This document shows positions 17,047 through 25,986 of a stretch of 64,000 bases of DNA, piece after piece. A program made the translations under genes and the position numbers. The DNA lies in assembly GCA_004153385.1 (NCBI GenBank), contig SDAL01000001.1, forward strand, positions 1,671,228 to 1,735,227, written 5' to 3'. This stretch comes from Paracoccaceae bacterium (GTDB taxonomy: Bacteria > Pseudomonadota > Alphaproteobacteria > Rhodobacterales > Rhodobacteraceae). How positions within the stretch are numbered: the stretch's first letter is position 1; each line of letters starts with the position of its first letter. The notes below the pieces were generated by a model. That model did not search any database. It saw nothing but the letters and a program-made list of their open reading frames with translations, and was not told the origin of the DNA.

Positions 17047-18219
17047 CTATTGATAGAAATACTGCGCATAGATCGGCCCGCAGGCCGCCCCGAGCGCACG
17101 TGCATTGGCCCCCACACCGGCCACTTCCGCAGACGGCGGCACCATGCCGCGGGTGTCCAGACGGCCCAGCTCGTCACGGGTGCATTCCACCACGCGCGCC
17201 TTGACGTCGTCGGGAATGGCACCACCGATCAGAACGGCCTCGAAATCCATGACCGATCCGATGGAGCGGATCGCATGTGCCAGTGCGGCCGCCGTTGTTT
17301 GCACCCAAGGCTCGATATAGTCCTCGAACACGGACCAGTCCTGCGGCAGGCGCCACAACCCCGAGGTGTCCAGACCGTCACGCGCAATTGCGGCCTCCAG
17401 CAGATGCAAGGAGGCCGCATCCAAAAGCGCCACCTCTGTTCCGTCGGGCCCGGGCACCCGCAAGGACCCGAAGGCGCCCGCGTTTTTCTTGCTGCCGATC
17501 TCGACCTTGGAATTAAGCACGACCCCACCGCCGATAAACGAGCCGATGAAGAAATAGGCGTAGTCGCCAAAGGCGCGGCCCCGACCAAACACATGTTCCG
17601 CACGACACGCGGCGGTTCCGTCGTTTTCGGTGAACAGCGCCAGATCACTGATCTTGGCGATTTCCTGGGCTACGTCGATATCGCGCCAGATGCGGAACTC
17701 TTCCGGCGCGCCCAGCACGTCGGTCCAGCTCCAGATTTCATAGGGAGCCGCAATCCCGATACCGGCCAGACGCGTGCGCTGATAGTCGCTTAAGTCGCAG
17801 GCCAGATCCTGCATGCCTTGCGCCAGATACCCCATCAATTCCGCAGGCATCGGATAGCGGTAGGTGGTCTGCGACGCCCCCAGAACCTCGCCTGCAAGGT
17901 TCATCAACACCAGATCCGCCGATCTGCGCCCGATCTTCAGACCGAATGACAACGCCCCGTCGGGATTGATCGCCATCGGCACCGACGGCTTGCCCACACG
18001 ACCGCGTTTGGGCTCGCCGCGCAGCAAAAACCCGTCTGCCTCCAGCATCCTCAGGATATTCGATACCGTTTGCGCCGAAAGGCCGGATTGTTTCGCGATC
18101 TCGCTGCCGGCAACCTCGCCATAGCGCTGGATCATCGACAAAATCAGCCGTTCGTTATGTGCGCGCACCCCGGTCTGGTTCACACCCCCGCTTAGTTTGC
18201 GGATCTCGCTCCCATCCAT
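17047..18219 (-). CDS. ROK-family transcriptional repressor (FrcR-like)
   Basis: 390 residues from the ATG at 18219 with GGAAGGGG upstream. An N-terminal winged helix (about 15-70, with SEIAKQSGLSAQTVSNILRML) precedes a ROK sugar-kinase-like domain (about 80-390) with FFIGSFIGGGVVL. The cysteine-rich zinc motif typical of ROK kinases is not evident, in line with a sugar-sensing repressor rather than an enzyme. Divergent to frcBCA-like genes and upstream of a sugar MFS, so it probably represses one or both when the sugar is absent. The AT-rich palindrome at 18262-18286 in the shared promoter region is the likely operator. Confidence 0.88.
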   Translation of the reverse strand: MDGSEIRKLSGGVNQTGVRAHNERLILSMIQRYGEVAGSEIAKQSGLSAQTVSNILRMLEADGFLLRGEPKRGRVGKPSVPMAINPDGALSFGLKIGRRSADLVLMNLAGEVLGASQTTYRYPMPAELMGYLAQGMQDLACDLSDYQRTRLAGIGIAAPYEIWSWTDVLGAPEEFRIWRDIDVAQEIAKISDLALFTENDGTAACRAEHVFGRGRAFGDYAYFFIGSFIGGGVVLNSKVEIGSKKNAGAFGSLRVPGPDGTEVALLDAASLHLLEAAIARDGLDTSGLWRLPQDWSVFEDYIEPWVQTTAAALAHAIRSIGSVMDFEAVLIGGAIPDDVKARVVECTRDELGRLDTRGMVPPSAEVAGVGANARALGAACGPIYAQYFYQ

Positions 18220-18261
18220 ATCTGTCCCCTTCCCTTGGCGGCAGCCTATGATTTTCATTTT

Positions 18262-18286
18262 AATAAATCAAATCGAATTATTTATT
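18262..18286. promoter_or_regulatory. AT-rich palindrome, candidate ROK operator
   Basis: AATAAAT (18262-18268) and ATTTATT (18280-18286), 11-bp spacer, inside the region between the divergent repressor and binding-protein genes. ROK repressors such as NagC and Mlc bind AT-rich palindromes. It abuts the predicted -35 element. Confidence 0.5.
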
Positions 18287-18313
18287 GACGCGGCTGTCAA
18301 AAGGCCGCTATCA
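18285..18313 (+). promoter_or_regulatory. Predicted sigma70-type promoter of the frcBCA-like operon
   Basis: TTGACG (18285-18290), 17-bp spacer, CTATCA (18308-18313), about 70 bp before the binding-protein start. Overlap with the palindrome would allow repression. Confidence 0.45.
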
Positions 18314-18385
18314 AAAAGATATCATCTGTGAATGATTTCACGTCTGGGGAGACGTGCACAGATCCACATCGGGAGGAGGACCCCT

Positions 18386-19399
18386 ATGCTTAAATTTATT
18401 TCCATCAGCGCGATTGCGCTTGGCGCGACCACTATGGGCGCATGGGCACAAGACACCAAAGCGTGCCTTATCACGAAAACGGACACCAACCCGTTTTTCG
18501 TCAAAATGCGTGAAGGCGCGCAGGCAAAGGCCAAGGAACTGGGGATCGACCTAAACACCTATGCCGGCAAGGTCGATGGCGATAACGAAACGCAAGTGGC
18601 TGCCATCGAGACCTGCATCGCCAACGGCGCCAAGGGGATTTTGCTGACCGCATCCAACACATCCGCCATCGTACCTTCTGTTCAGCAGGCGCGTGATGCG
18701 GGCATTCTTGTGATCGCCCTCGATACACCGCTTGATCCCGTTGATGCCGCCGACATGACATTCGGCACCGATAACTATCAGGCGGGCCGCCTGATCGGCG
18801 AATGGGCCAAGGCAAAACTGGGCGACGCGGCCGATGATGCAAAAATCGCATTCCTGGATCTGGATGTCAGCCAGCCCACTGTGGGCGTGCTGCGCGATCA
18901 GGGCTTTATGGAGGGTTTCGGCATTGATGTGGCCGATCCCAACCAGTGGGGCGATGAAGATGACGCCCGCATTGTGGGCCATGACGTGACACAAGGCAAC
19001 GAAGAGGGTGGCCGCAAGGCGATGGAAAACCTTCTGGCCACCGATCCGATGGTCAACGTCGTCTACACAATCAACGAACCTGCCGCGGCTGGCGCCTATG
19101 AGGCCCTTAAATCGATGGGGCGTGAAAATGACGTTCTGATCGTATCGGTCGACGGAGGCTGCCCGGGTGTGCAAAACGTGGCCGATGGCGTGATCGGCGC
19201 AACATCGCAGCAATACCCGCTGATCATGGCCGCCAAGGGGATCGAGGCCGTCGCAGCCTTTGCCAAGGACGGCACCCGCCCTGAGGCAACCGATGGCAAG
19301 ACCTTCTTTGACACCGGGACCAAGCTTGTCACCGACCAGCCTGTTGATGGCGTGGACTCGATCTCTGTGGCCGAAGGTCAGGATCAGTGCTGGGGCTGA
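18386..19399 (+). CDS. frcB: FrcB-like sugar-binding protein of an ABC importer
   Basis: 337 residues with signal peptide (about 1-20, ending AWA-QD) and a type I periplasmic binding fold of two Rossmann-like lobes. The opening strand [16 protein letters not shown], the [19 protein letters not shown] segment and [13 protein letters not shown] match the fructose-binding FrcB group. FrcB of Sinorhizobium meliloti binds fructose, mannose and ribose. A strong ribosome site (GGGAGGAGG) precedes the ATG at 18386. It is the first gene of frcBCA and is followed by a stable hairpin, which would favour higher levels of the binding protein than of the membrane parts. Confidence 0.85.
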   Translation: MLKFISISAIALGATTMGAWAQDTKACLITKTDTNPFFVKMREGAQAKAKELGIDLNTYAGKVDGDNETQVAAIETCIANGAKGILLTASNTSAIVPSVQQARDAGILVIALDTPLDPVDAADMTFGTDNYQAGRLIGEWAKAKLGDAADDAKIAFLDLDVSQPTVGVLRDQGFMEGFGIDVADPNQWGDEDDARIVGHDVTQGNEEGGRKAMENLLATDPMVNVVYTINEPAAAGAYEALKSMGRENDVLIVSVDGGCPGVQNVADGVIGATSQQYPLIMAAKGIEAVAAFAKDGTRPEATDGKTFFDTGTKLVTDQPVDGVDSISVAEGQDQCWG

Positions 19400-19407
19400 A
19401 GGCCCGC

Positions 19408-19451
19408 GCACGGCCGGCCATCACGGCATATTGCCCGTGGCCGGCCTGTGC
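19408..19451 (+). other. Intercistronic hairpin between frcB and frcC
   Basis: Imperfect inverted repeat: nine continuous pairs (GGCCGGCCA 19412-19420 with TGGCCGGCC 19438-19446), then, after one bulged base, four more (GCAC with GTGC), loop of 17 bases. No T-tract. Such hairpins protect upstream mRNA from 3-prime exonucleases. Confidence 0.55.
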
Positions 19452-19544
19452 CAACCTGTAAAATTCTAACTCAACTATAAAAACGGGGCCGGCCACCTTT
19501 GTCGGGTGCCATGCCGGTCCTTATGCATACCCAGGAGGGGCGAC

Positions 19545-20615
19545 ATGGCCAGCGCTGACCATTATGAAGACGTGGTAAAGTCACGGGGCGATGAAAAATT
19601 CGCTGAATTCGAGCCAAGTAAAAAAGGCCTATGGGGGCATTTCCACGATGCGTTGCATTCCACCCCCGCCTTGGTGCCGCTGATCGTTCTGGTCGCCGCG
19701 CTGATCGTGTTCGGTATTGTGCTGGGCGGACGGTTCTTCTCGCCCTTCGCGCTGACGCTGATCTTGCAGCAGGTACAGATCGTGGGTGTGCTGGCGGCCG
19801 CACAGGCGCTGATCATCCTGACTGCGGGCATTGATCTGTCCGTTGGGGCGCTTGCGGTGTTGTGCTCGGTAATCATGGGCCAGCTGACCTTCCGCTACGG
19901 TGTGCCTGCGGTGGCTGCCGTGCCGCTGGGGCTGGCCTGTGGCACAGCCATCGGTGCGGTGAACGGCTGGCTTGTCAGCCGTATCAAACTGCCGCCATTC
20001 ATCGTCACGCTGGGCATGTGGCAAATCGTTCTGGCGGTGAACTATCTTTATTCGCACAACGAGACCATCCGTGCCCAGGAGATCGAGGCACAGGCCCCGT
20101 TCCTGCAACTGATGGGTATGAAATTCAATGTGGGCGGCGCGGTCTTTACCCTTGGCGTGGTTGCCATGCTGGCGGTCGTTCTGGTGCTGACCTATGTGCT
20201 GAAATCCACCGCGTGGGGGCGCCATGTCTATGCCGTGGGCGATGATCCCGAAGCCGCGCAACTGGCCGGTGTAAACCGTCACCGCACGCTGATGTCGGTC
20301 TATATGCTTGTGGGCTTTATCTGCGGTATCGCGGGCTGGGTCATGATCGGCCGGTTCGGATCGGTCTCGCCCTCTGCCACAACCGGCGTGATCGGCAATA
20401 TCCAGTCCATCACGGCTGTGGTGATCGGAGGGATTTCGCTGTTCGGTGGCCGCGGCTCCATCCTTGGTGCGTTTTTCGGTGCGTTGATCGTGGGCGTGTT
20501 CGAACTTGGCCTGCGGATGTCGGGGGCCGACCCGCAATGGACCTATCTTCTTATCGGTGTGCTGATCATCACCGCCGTAACCGTTGACCAGTGGATCAGA
20601 AAGGTGACCCAATGA
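19545..20615 (+). CDS. frcC: FrcC-like sugar ABC transporter permease
   Basis: 356 residues of the RbsC/BPD_transp_2 type. A hydrophilic N-terminus of about 45 residues precedes about ten membrane helices. The coupling and pore segments [28 protein letters not shown] and AVVIGGISLFGGRGSILG are characteristic. It forms the homodimeric channel for the sugar delivered by the FrcB-like protein. The ATG at 19545 has AGGAGGGG upstream, better than the GTG 39 bases earlier. Its stop overlaps the start of the ATPase gene by four bases. Confidence 0.88.
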   Translation: MASADHYEDVVKSRGDEKFAEFEPSKKGLWGHFHDALHSTPALVPLIVLVAALIVFGIVLGGRFFSPFALTLILQQVQIVGVLAAAQALIILTAGIDLSVGALAVLCSVIMGQLTFRYGVPAVAAVPLGLACGTAIGAVNGWLVSRIKLPPFIVTLGMWQIVLAVNYLYSHNETIRAQEIEAQAPFLQLMGMKFNVGGAVFTLGVVAMLAVVLVLTYVLKSTAWGRHVYAVGDDPEAAQLAGVNRHRTLMSVYMLVGFICGIAGWVMIGRFGSVSPSATTGVIGNIQSITAVVIGGISLFGGRGSILGAFFGALIVGVFELGLRMSGADPQWTYLLIGVLIITAVTVDQWIRKVTQ

Positions 20616-21391
20616 CGCGTCCAGTTCTTGAAGCCCGCGGCCTTGTGAAACGCTATGGCCGCGTCACCGCCCTTGACCATTGCGATTTCGATCTGATGCC
20701 GGGCGAAATCCTTGCCGTGATCGGGGATAACGGGGCAGGCAAATCCACTTTGATCAAGGCGCTGTCGGGCGCGGTGCAGCCCAATGGCGGAGAGATCCTG
20801 CTGGATGGCAAACCGGTGCAATTCGCCTCGCCCAATGACGCGCGCGCCCACGGGATCGAAACGGTCTACCAGACGCTTGCGATGTCGCCTGCACTGTCGA
20901 TTGCCGATAACATGTTTATGGGCCGCGAAATCCGTCAGTCGGGTGTGATGGGGCGCGTGTTCCGCCGCCTTGACCGGCGCGCGATGGAGGAATTCTCGCG
21001 CGCAAAACTGGCAGAGCTGGGCCTGATGACAATCCAGAACATCCACCAGACGGTGGAAACCCTGTCTGGCGGTCAGCGTCAGGGTGTGGCGGTGGCGCGG
21101 GCGGCGGCCTTCGGATCGCGCGTGGTGATTCTGGACGAGCCGACCGCAGCACTCGGGGTCAAGGAATCGCGCCGCGTGCTGGACCTGATCCAGGAGGTTC
21201 GCTCGCGCGGGATCCCGATCATCCTGATTTCGCACAATATGCCCCATGTGTTCGAGGTGGCCGACCGCGTGCATGTGCACCGTCTGGGCAAGCGCCTGTG
21301 CGTGATCAACCCCAAGGAGCATTCGATGGCCGATGCGGTCTCGTATATGACCGGCGCCTCCGTCCCCGATAACGTGGCAGAGCCTGCCTGA
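20612..21391 (+). CDS. frcA: FrcA-like sugar ABC transporter ATPase
   Basis: 259 residues with a single nucleotide-binding domain, as in FrcA, unlike the double-domain RbsA type. Walker A G-D-N-G-A-G-K-S-T, Q-loop ETVYQTLAMSP, signature LSGGQRQGVAVARA, Walker B VVILDEPTAALG and H-loop LISHNMP are intact. Start at 20612 forms an ATGA overlap with the permease. It drives sugar import through the FrcC-like channel. A strong terminator follows at 21463-21488, closing the operon. Confidence 0.9.
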   Translation: MTRPVLEARGLVKRYGRVTALDHCDFDLMPGEILAVIGDNGAGKSTLIKALSGAVQPNGGEILLDGKPVQFASPNDARAHGIETVYQTLAMSPALSIADNMFMGREIRQSGVMGRVFRRLDRRAMEEFSRAKLAELGLMTIQNIHQTVETLSGGQRQGVAVARAAAFGSRVVILDEPTAALGVKESRRVLDLIQEVRSRGIPIILISHNMPHVFEVADRVHVHRLGKRLCVINPKEHSMADAVSYMTGASVPDNVAEPA

Positions 21392-21911
21392 ACGGGCCCC
21401 ATCCTGAAGCCTGACGATTGGCATAGGGTGTGCATGGCGCAAACCAAAACACAGCCATCTGGAAAGGCGGGCCAATTGGTCCGCCTTTACCGTGTCCGGC
21501 GCGTGCGACGCGGGTCCGGTCACTATCCCCGCCTTTGGCCCCATTTTGCAGGCGCGACCGCGCCGGTGATACGGGCCTGCCGCCGGAGGGGAGAGCGGGA
21601 AAAGGGATCGGCCGTTCCTCCCTGCACCGCGGCGCGGGCCGGTCAACTGGCACTGGTTTTTCACAGGTTGGGCTTTTGACGTGGCCCCCAACGTCACAAC
21701 GCGACGTCACACACGCTTTGCATGCGCGCGGGCGAAAGGGACACGTCAGATCGGACACTGCGCGCCATCAGCGGAGTGGTCCGTCCGACGCTCCGTGCCA
21801 AACGCACCCGGCCTAACAAGGATAGGGGGCGGGGCCTGCAAAACGGCGCGGCGCAGTGCGGATGATTCCGCAGGTGGCCGGTGCCACGGGCACCAGACCC
21901 TGCGGAAGGAT
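21392..21911. other. Intergenic 520 bp, terminator then nothing recognised
   Basis: Apart from the terminator at 21463-21488 no gene was recognised. The short frames here have no good start sites or recognisable domains, and the part from about 21600 to 21740 does not fit any riboswitch consensus I can apply by eye. Confidence 0.4.
21463..21488 (+). terminator. Terminator of the frcBCA-like operon
   Basis: Near-perfect 26-base inverted repeat: AAAGGCGGGCCAA (21463-21475) pairs with TTGGTCCGCCTTT (21476-21488) with one G-T pair, ending in TTTA, 71 bp after frcA. Confidence 0.7.
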
Positions 21912-22205
21912 TTACTGTGCGACCGCGCGCAGATCGGTCACGACGGAGGCCCCGCCCTCGGCAAGCTCGATCAGCGCCGCATTGAACGCGCGTGTGTGGG
22001 CGCTGGCCATGTGCTCTTTCACGGCCTGATCATCACGATACTCCTCAAGGATCAGATAGGTGGCGCTGTCGCCCTCCTGATACACCTCGAACCGCAGATT
22101 TCCCGGCTCTGCGCGGACATCTTTCGCGAGCGCCTCCACCATCGGGTGCAGCCGGTCTTCTGCGCCTTTAACGGGCACGATACGCGCCACCACCAGTCGG
22201 GTCAT
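21912..22205 (-). CDS. Antibiotic biosynthesis monooxygenase (ABM) domain protein
   Basis: 97 residues forming one ABM (dimeric alpha/beta barrel) domain. Markers: LVVARIVPVKGAEDRL, EPGNLRFEVYQEGDSATYLILEEY and the helix HMASAHTRAFNAAL. Members are small quinol or hydroxyanthraquinone monooxygenases or haem-degrading-like proteins; cofactor-free oxidation of aromatics is typical. It is divergent from a TonB-dependent siderophore receptor, and a role in haem or quinone handling is possible but not shown. Confidence 0.8.
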   Translation of the reverse strand: MTRLVVARIVPVKGAEDRLHPMVEALAKDVRAEPGNLRFEVYQEGDSATYLILEEYRDDQAVKEHMASAHTRAFNAALIELAEGGASVVTDLRAVAQ

Positions 22206-22540
22206 GTGTCAACTCCTTGCCTCAAACTGCACCGGAACAGGGTACGTGTTATCGCTAACGTCCTCAATATCAAATCTTCTAAAATTGCGTAAATTCAACA
22301 TTTTAGGATTACGCGTTCTATGTTCCGGAAAACAGGGTTCAACACGCTTGTCGCCGCAGCTGCCACCCGCACCACCGCGCGCAGGCAAGCATCGGCGCCA
22401 TAGCCGCCCATATGCGGGTGCATCTTTGCCACATCGACTGATCACGCCTGCATCACGCTCTTGCTATTTGATGAAATCCGATAGAAATACTCGGGATTAT
22501 TGGCGCGACTATGCCCTACCTCCAGACACGAGAACCCGAT
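22206..22540. other. Divergent promoter region between ABM and TonB receptor genes
   Basis: 335 bp, partly AT-rich. Contains the inverted repeat at 22279-22306. No gene was seen. Confidence 0.5.
22279..22306. promoter_or_regulatory. Inverted repeat upstream of the siderophore receptor
   Basis: CTAAAAT (22279-22285) and ATTTTAG (22300-22306) with a 14-bp spacer. The extended left arm TTCTAAA is one half of the Irr iron-control element, but the matching half is poor. Candidate iron-responsive operator only. Confidence 0.35.
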
Positions 22541-24649
22541 ATGCCTGCCCTTGCACATCGCCCCCTTACATGCCTGACAATTGCGCTTTGCACGACGGGG
22601 CTGACGCCCGCGTTTGCCCAAGATGCAGCCCCCTTCAAACTGGAGGAAATCGTGGTCGAGGCGGAAAGCGACGAAACCCTTGCCCAGAACGGGTATGTGG
22701 CAAGTTACGGACGGCAGGCCACCAAGCTCGACACCGATATCGCGCGCATTCCGCAATCGGTCAGCGTGGTGACACAAGACCAGATGGAAGATCAGGACCC
22801 CCGGACCTTGCTGGAGGCGCTCAACTACACCGCCGGTGTGAATACGACCAATTTCGCTTTCGATACCCGATATGATGCGGTCTACCTGCGCGGGTTTGCC
22901 GCCTATACCAACGGGTTTTTCCGCGACGGGCTGCGGCAGGTCAACGGGCCCTCGGCATGGTATCGCAACGATCCCTATACCATCGAGGGGGTCGCGGTGC
23001 TCAAAGGTCCGGCCTCCTCGCTTTATGGCGTGTCGGGTCCGGGCGGTGTGGTCAATGTGGTCTCCAAACGTCCCAAGGCGGACGCCTTTCGCGAACTGCG
23101 CGTCACAGGCGGCACGGATGATCACAAAGAGCTCGCCTTTGATGTGACAGGTGAAGGCAGCCAGGACGGCCGGTTTTTGTATCGCTTGACAGGCATATGG
23201 CGGGATGCCGATACGCCGCTTGCCGGCTATAAGGACGATACAAAACTGATCGCACCCAGCTTCACCTATAAATTCGATGACCGCACCAAGATCACCGTGC
23301 TCAGCGAATATGCCAAATCTACCGTTGGCGGCACGGCAAGCTATTACAACCCCAGCTATGGCGTGGCCTCGACCCTTTATAACGGGGACCCCGATTACAA
23401 CGATTTCACCAACGAGCAATATCGCATCGGCTACGAGCTGGAACATATGCTGAGCGACACCATCACCTTGCGCCAGAAGCTGCGCTATTCCCATGTGGAC
23501 AGCGATCTGGAATACGCGGGCTATTATGCGCAAAGCGCAGGCAGCCTTGCGCGGTACTGGGGCCATTACCGCGAGGAGCAGCATAACCTTAGCATTGATA
23601 ACACAGCCGAATTCAGCTTTGCCACGGGCCGGTTCGATCACAATCTGGTTGTGGGGGTGGATTACACCGACAGCAGCTATGATGCCTATCTGGCGCCCAC
23701 GGGCTATGTATCTGCAGCGGCAACCGATGCCGCAGGCCTGCCCTATTACGCCGGTCAGGATGTCGAACAGACGGGCGTATATATCCACGACCAGATCACA
23801 GACGGGCGGATGAACCTGTTTCTAAGCGCGCGCCACGACTGGGTGGACACCACCACCGAAGATGGCGCACGCACCCGTCAGGACAGCCACGACCAGCACT
23901 GGTCGGGACGTGTCGGTGTCTCCTACAGTATGGAGAACGGGTTGACCCCCTTCGCCAATCTATCCAGCGCCTTTGTGCCCAACACGGGGCTGGTGTTCGA
24001 CCCCAGCGACCCCTCCAGCGGGCGCGCCGCACAAGCCACCACCGCGTTGCAAAAAGAGATCGGCCTCAAATACCAGATCCCGGGCAGCGAAAGCCTGATC
24101 ACCGCCTCTCTGTTTGATATCAAACAAGAGGATGGTGTGGTCTATCAAACCGTCGATGCGAGCCTGTTCGGCGTCAATCAGGTGCAGGTCCCCTATGATC
24201 TGCATTCGCGCGGGCTGGAGCTGGAGGGCCAGATGAACCTTGGCACCGACTGGCGTATGTTGGGCAATTACACCTATACCGATATGGAAATCGAAAAGGG
24301 CACCGCAGGCACCATCGGGCGCCAGCTGTCGGCAACCCCCCGTCATAGCGCGGCACTCTGGGCCTTCTACGCGCCGCAAACCGGGCCGATGGCGGGTTGG
24401 GGCTTGGGCGGCGGTCTGCGCTATGTGGGCGAAAGCTACGGCGATGACACCAACAGCTTCAAGAATGACGATTACATCTTTGCCGATATGTCGCTGAGCT
24501 ATGATTTCGCGGCCCTTGGCCAAGACGGGCTGAAGATGCAGATGAATGTGAAAAACCTCTTTGACGAGAAGGGCCAGACCTGCAGCGCGGGCACCTGCTA
24601 CCGCTACGAGGGCCGCACCGCGACCGTCTCGCTTGACTACCGGTTCTAA
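22541..24649 (+). CDS. TonB-dependent siderophore receptor (ferrichrome type)
   Basis: 702 residues from the ATG at 22541, which gives a clean signal peptide (about 1-27, ending AFA-QD). A plug domain (about 45-170) holds RIPQSVSVVTQDQM, YLRGFAAYTNGFFRDGLRQ and VLKGPASSLYGVSGPGGVVNVVSKRP, followed by a 22-strand barrel ending S-L-D-Y-R-F with the terminal aromatic. The C-terminal CSAGTC cysteine pair is common in hydroxamate (ferrichrome/ferrioxamine) receptors. It imports ferric siderophores across the outer membrane using TonB energy. The ribosome site is weak. Its partner MFS gene follows after three bases. Confidence 0.92.
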   Translation: MPALAHRPLTCLTIALCTTGLTPAFAQDAAPFKLEEIVVEAESDETLAQNGYVASYGRQATKLDTDIARIPQSVSVVTQDQMEDQDPRTLLEALNYTAGVNTTNFAFDTRYDAVYLRGFAAYTNGFFRDGLRQVNGPSAWYRNDPYTIEGVAVLKGPASSLYGVSGPGGVVNVVSKRPKADAFRELRVTGGTDDHKELAFDVTGEGSQDGRFLYRLTGIWRDADTPLAGYKDDTKLIAPSFTYKFDDRTKITVLSEYAKSTVGGTASYYNPSYGVASTLYNGDPDYNDFTNEQYRIGYELEHMLSDTITLRQKLRYSHVDSDLEYAGYYAQSAGSLARYWGHYREEQHNLSIDNTAEFSFATGRFDHNLVVGVDYTDSSYDAYLAPTGYVSAAATDAAGLPYYAGQDVEQTGVYIHDQITDGRMNLFLSARHDWVDTTTEDGARTRQDSHDQHWSGRVGVSYSMENGLTPFANLSSAFVPNTGLVFDPSDPSSGRAAQATTALQKEIGLKYQIPGSESLITASLFDIKQEDGVVYQTVDASLFGVNQVQVPYDLHSRGLELEGQMNLGTDWRMLGNYTYTDMEIEKGTAGTIGRQLSATPRHSAALWAFYAPQTGPMAGWGLGGGLRYVGESYGDDTNSFKNDDYIFADMSLSYDFAALGQDGLKMQMNVKNLFDEKGQTCSAGTCYRYEGRTATVSLDYRF

Positions 24650-24652
24650 CCG

Positions 24653-25870
24653 GTGGCGCAGATGCAAACCCGTGTGATCGGCACAATTGGCGGGATTTAT
24701 GTCGCCCAAAGCGTGCTGGGCGGGCTGACGTGGTCAGGCCTGCCCGGTGTGTTACGCGCCAACGGCCTGCCGCTGGACCGGATCGGGCTGGTGTCTTTGA
24801 TCGTGATGCCATGGGCACTGAAATTCCTGTGGGCCGCCCCGGTGGAGCGCTGGCGCCTGCCTGCCCACGGGCGCGACCGCTCGGGCGATATCGTGGCCCT
24901 CGGTTTGGCGGTCGTGGCAGTCATGCTCGCAGGTGTCGCACTGATCGGACCGGTGCCAGTGGTGCCGGTGCTGCTGGCGCTGGGGGTGGCGGCCACAGCG
25001 ACCGCCACGGTCGATATCGCCTGCGACGGGTTCGCGGTGCAGCGCCTGTCCAGATCCAATCTGGGGTATGGCAATGCCGCACAGGTGGGCGGGGCCTATA
25101 TCGGCGCGGCCATCGGTGGCGGGGTGTTTCTGGTGCTGGCCGAACGTACCGGCTGGACTGCGGCCACGATGGTAATGGCGGGGTTGATCATCGTGCTCAG
25201 CCTGCCCTTCATCGCTTTGGTGCGCACCACGTTCAACCACACGACCCACCGCGGGCATGTGCCATCGCTGGGCGCGGCCCTTGCCCGCCCCGAGGTCCGC
25301 GTGGGCCTGACGATCAGCGCGCTGTACGTGATTGCGCAAAAGACCGCGATGGGGATGATCGGGCCGCTGTTTGTCGATCTGGGCTATAGCCTGTCGGCGC
25401 TCGGAGTGCTCAACGGGGCGGGCAGCCTGACGCTGGGGCTGGCGGGTGCGTTGTGTGGCGGCGCGGTGGTGCGCCGATTCGGGGCGCGCCATGTGCTGGT
25501 TGCGGCCATTGTGGCACAGGCATTGATGCTGGGCATGACCGCTTTGGCAATTGGCGGGCTGGGGCCTGACCCGCGCATGGTGGCGCCCGTGGCATTGGTG
25601 GCGGGGCCCGCGATCATGGCGCTCGGGTTTGTGGCGCTTTATGCGCAGTTCATGCGATGGTCCGATCCGCGTCAGGCGGGGGTGGATTTCACGCTGTTTC
25701 AATGCGTCGACGGGGCGATCAGCATGGCTGTGGGACTTGGTGCAGGCGTGCTGGCCCAGCATCTGGGCTATGCATGGTTCTTCGCCATTGCCTGCGCCAT
25801 GTCACTGGGCACGATCCCGCTCTTGGTCTATCTGACACGCCACATGGGCGCGGCCCGCCCGCCTGCCTGA
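24653..25870 (+). CDS. RhtX/FptX-type siderophore MFS transporter
   Basis: 405 residues with about twelve membrane helices. The opening [24 protein letters not shown] and the segment [19 protein letters not shown] match the AmpG-like RhtX/FptX group of single-component permeases that take siderophores across the inner membrane. The gene starts three bases after the receptor stop (GTG at 24653; ATG at 24662 is an alternative), so both are one operon. Together they make a simple ferric-siderophore route without an ABC transporter. No biosynthetic genes are near, so use of a foreign siderophore is likely. Confidence 0.82.
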   Translation: MAQMQTRVIGTIGGIYVAQSVLGGLTWSGLPGVLRANGLPLDRIGLVSLIVMPWALKFLWAAPVERWRLPAHGRDRSGDIVALGLAVVAVMLAGVALIGPVPVVPVLLALGVAATATATVDIACDGFAVQRLSRSNLGYGNAAQVGGAYIGAAIGGGVFLVLAERTGWTAATMVMAGLIIVLSLPFIALVRTTFNHTTHRGHVPSLGAALARPEVRVGLTISALYVIAQKTAMGMIGPLFVDLGYSLSALGVLNGAGSLTLGLAGALCGGAVVRRFGARHVLVAAIVAQALMLGMTALAIGGLGPDPRMVAPVALVAGPAIMALGFVALYAQFMRWSDPRQAGVDFTLFQCVDGAISMAVGLGAGVLAQHLGYAWFFAIACAMSLGTIPLLVYLTRHMGAARPPA

Positions 25871-25909
25871 CGGGTGGCGGTGCCCCTGCGAGATCTGCCA
25901 CACCATGCA

Positions 25910-25939
25910 AAAAGGACCGCCCATCGGGGCGGTCCTTTT
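25910..25939. terminator. Bidirectional terminator
   Basis: 13-bp stem AAAAGGACCGCCC / GGGCGGTCCTTTT with an ATCG loop and A/T runs on both sides, between the convergent MFS and symporter genes. Confidence 0.85.
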
Positions 25940-25986
25940 CCATCGGTTCTGCCCGTTACATCAGGCCGGTTGACCGCTTTTGACGA

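Noticed and set aside
21590-21740. Possible cobalamin-type riboswitch in the intergenic region after frcA
   Set aside because: Some GC-rich helices and an ACTGG string looked suggestive, but the conserved B12-box and core order could not be found on either strand.
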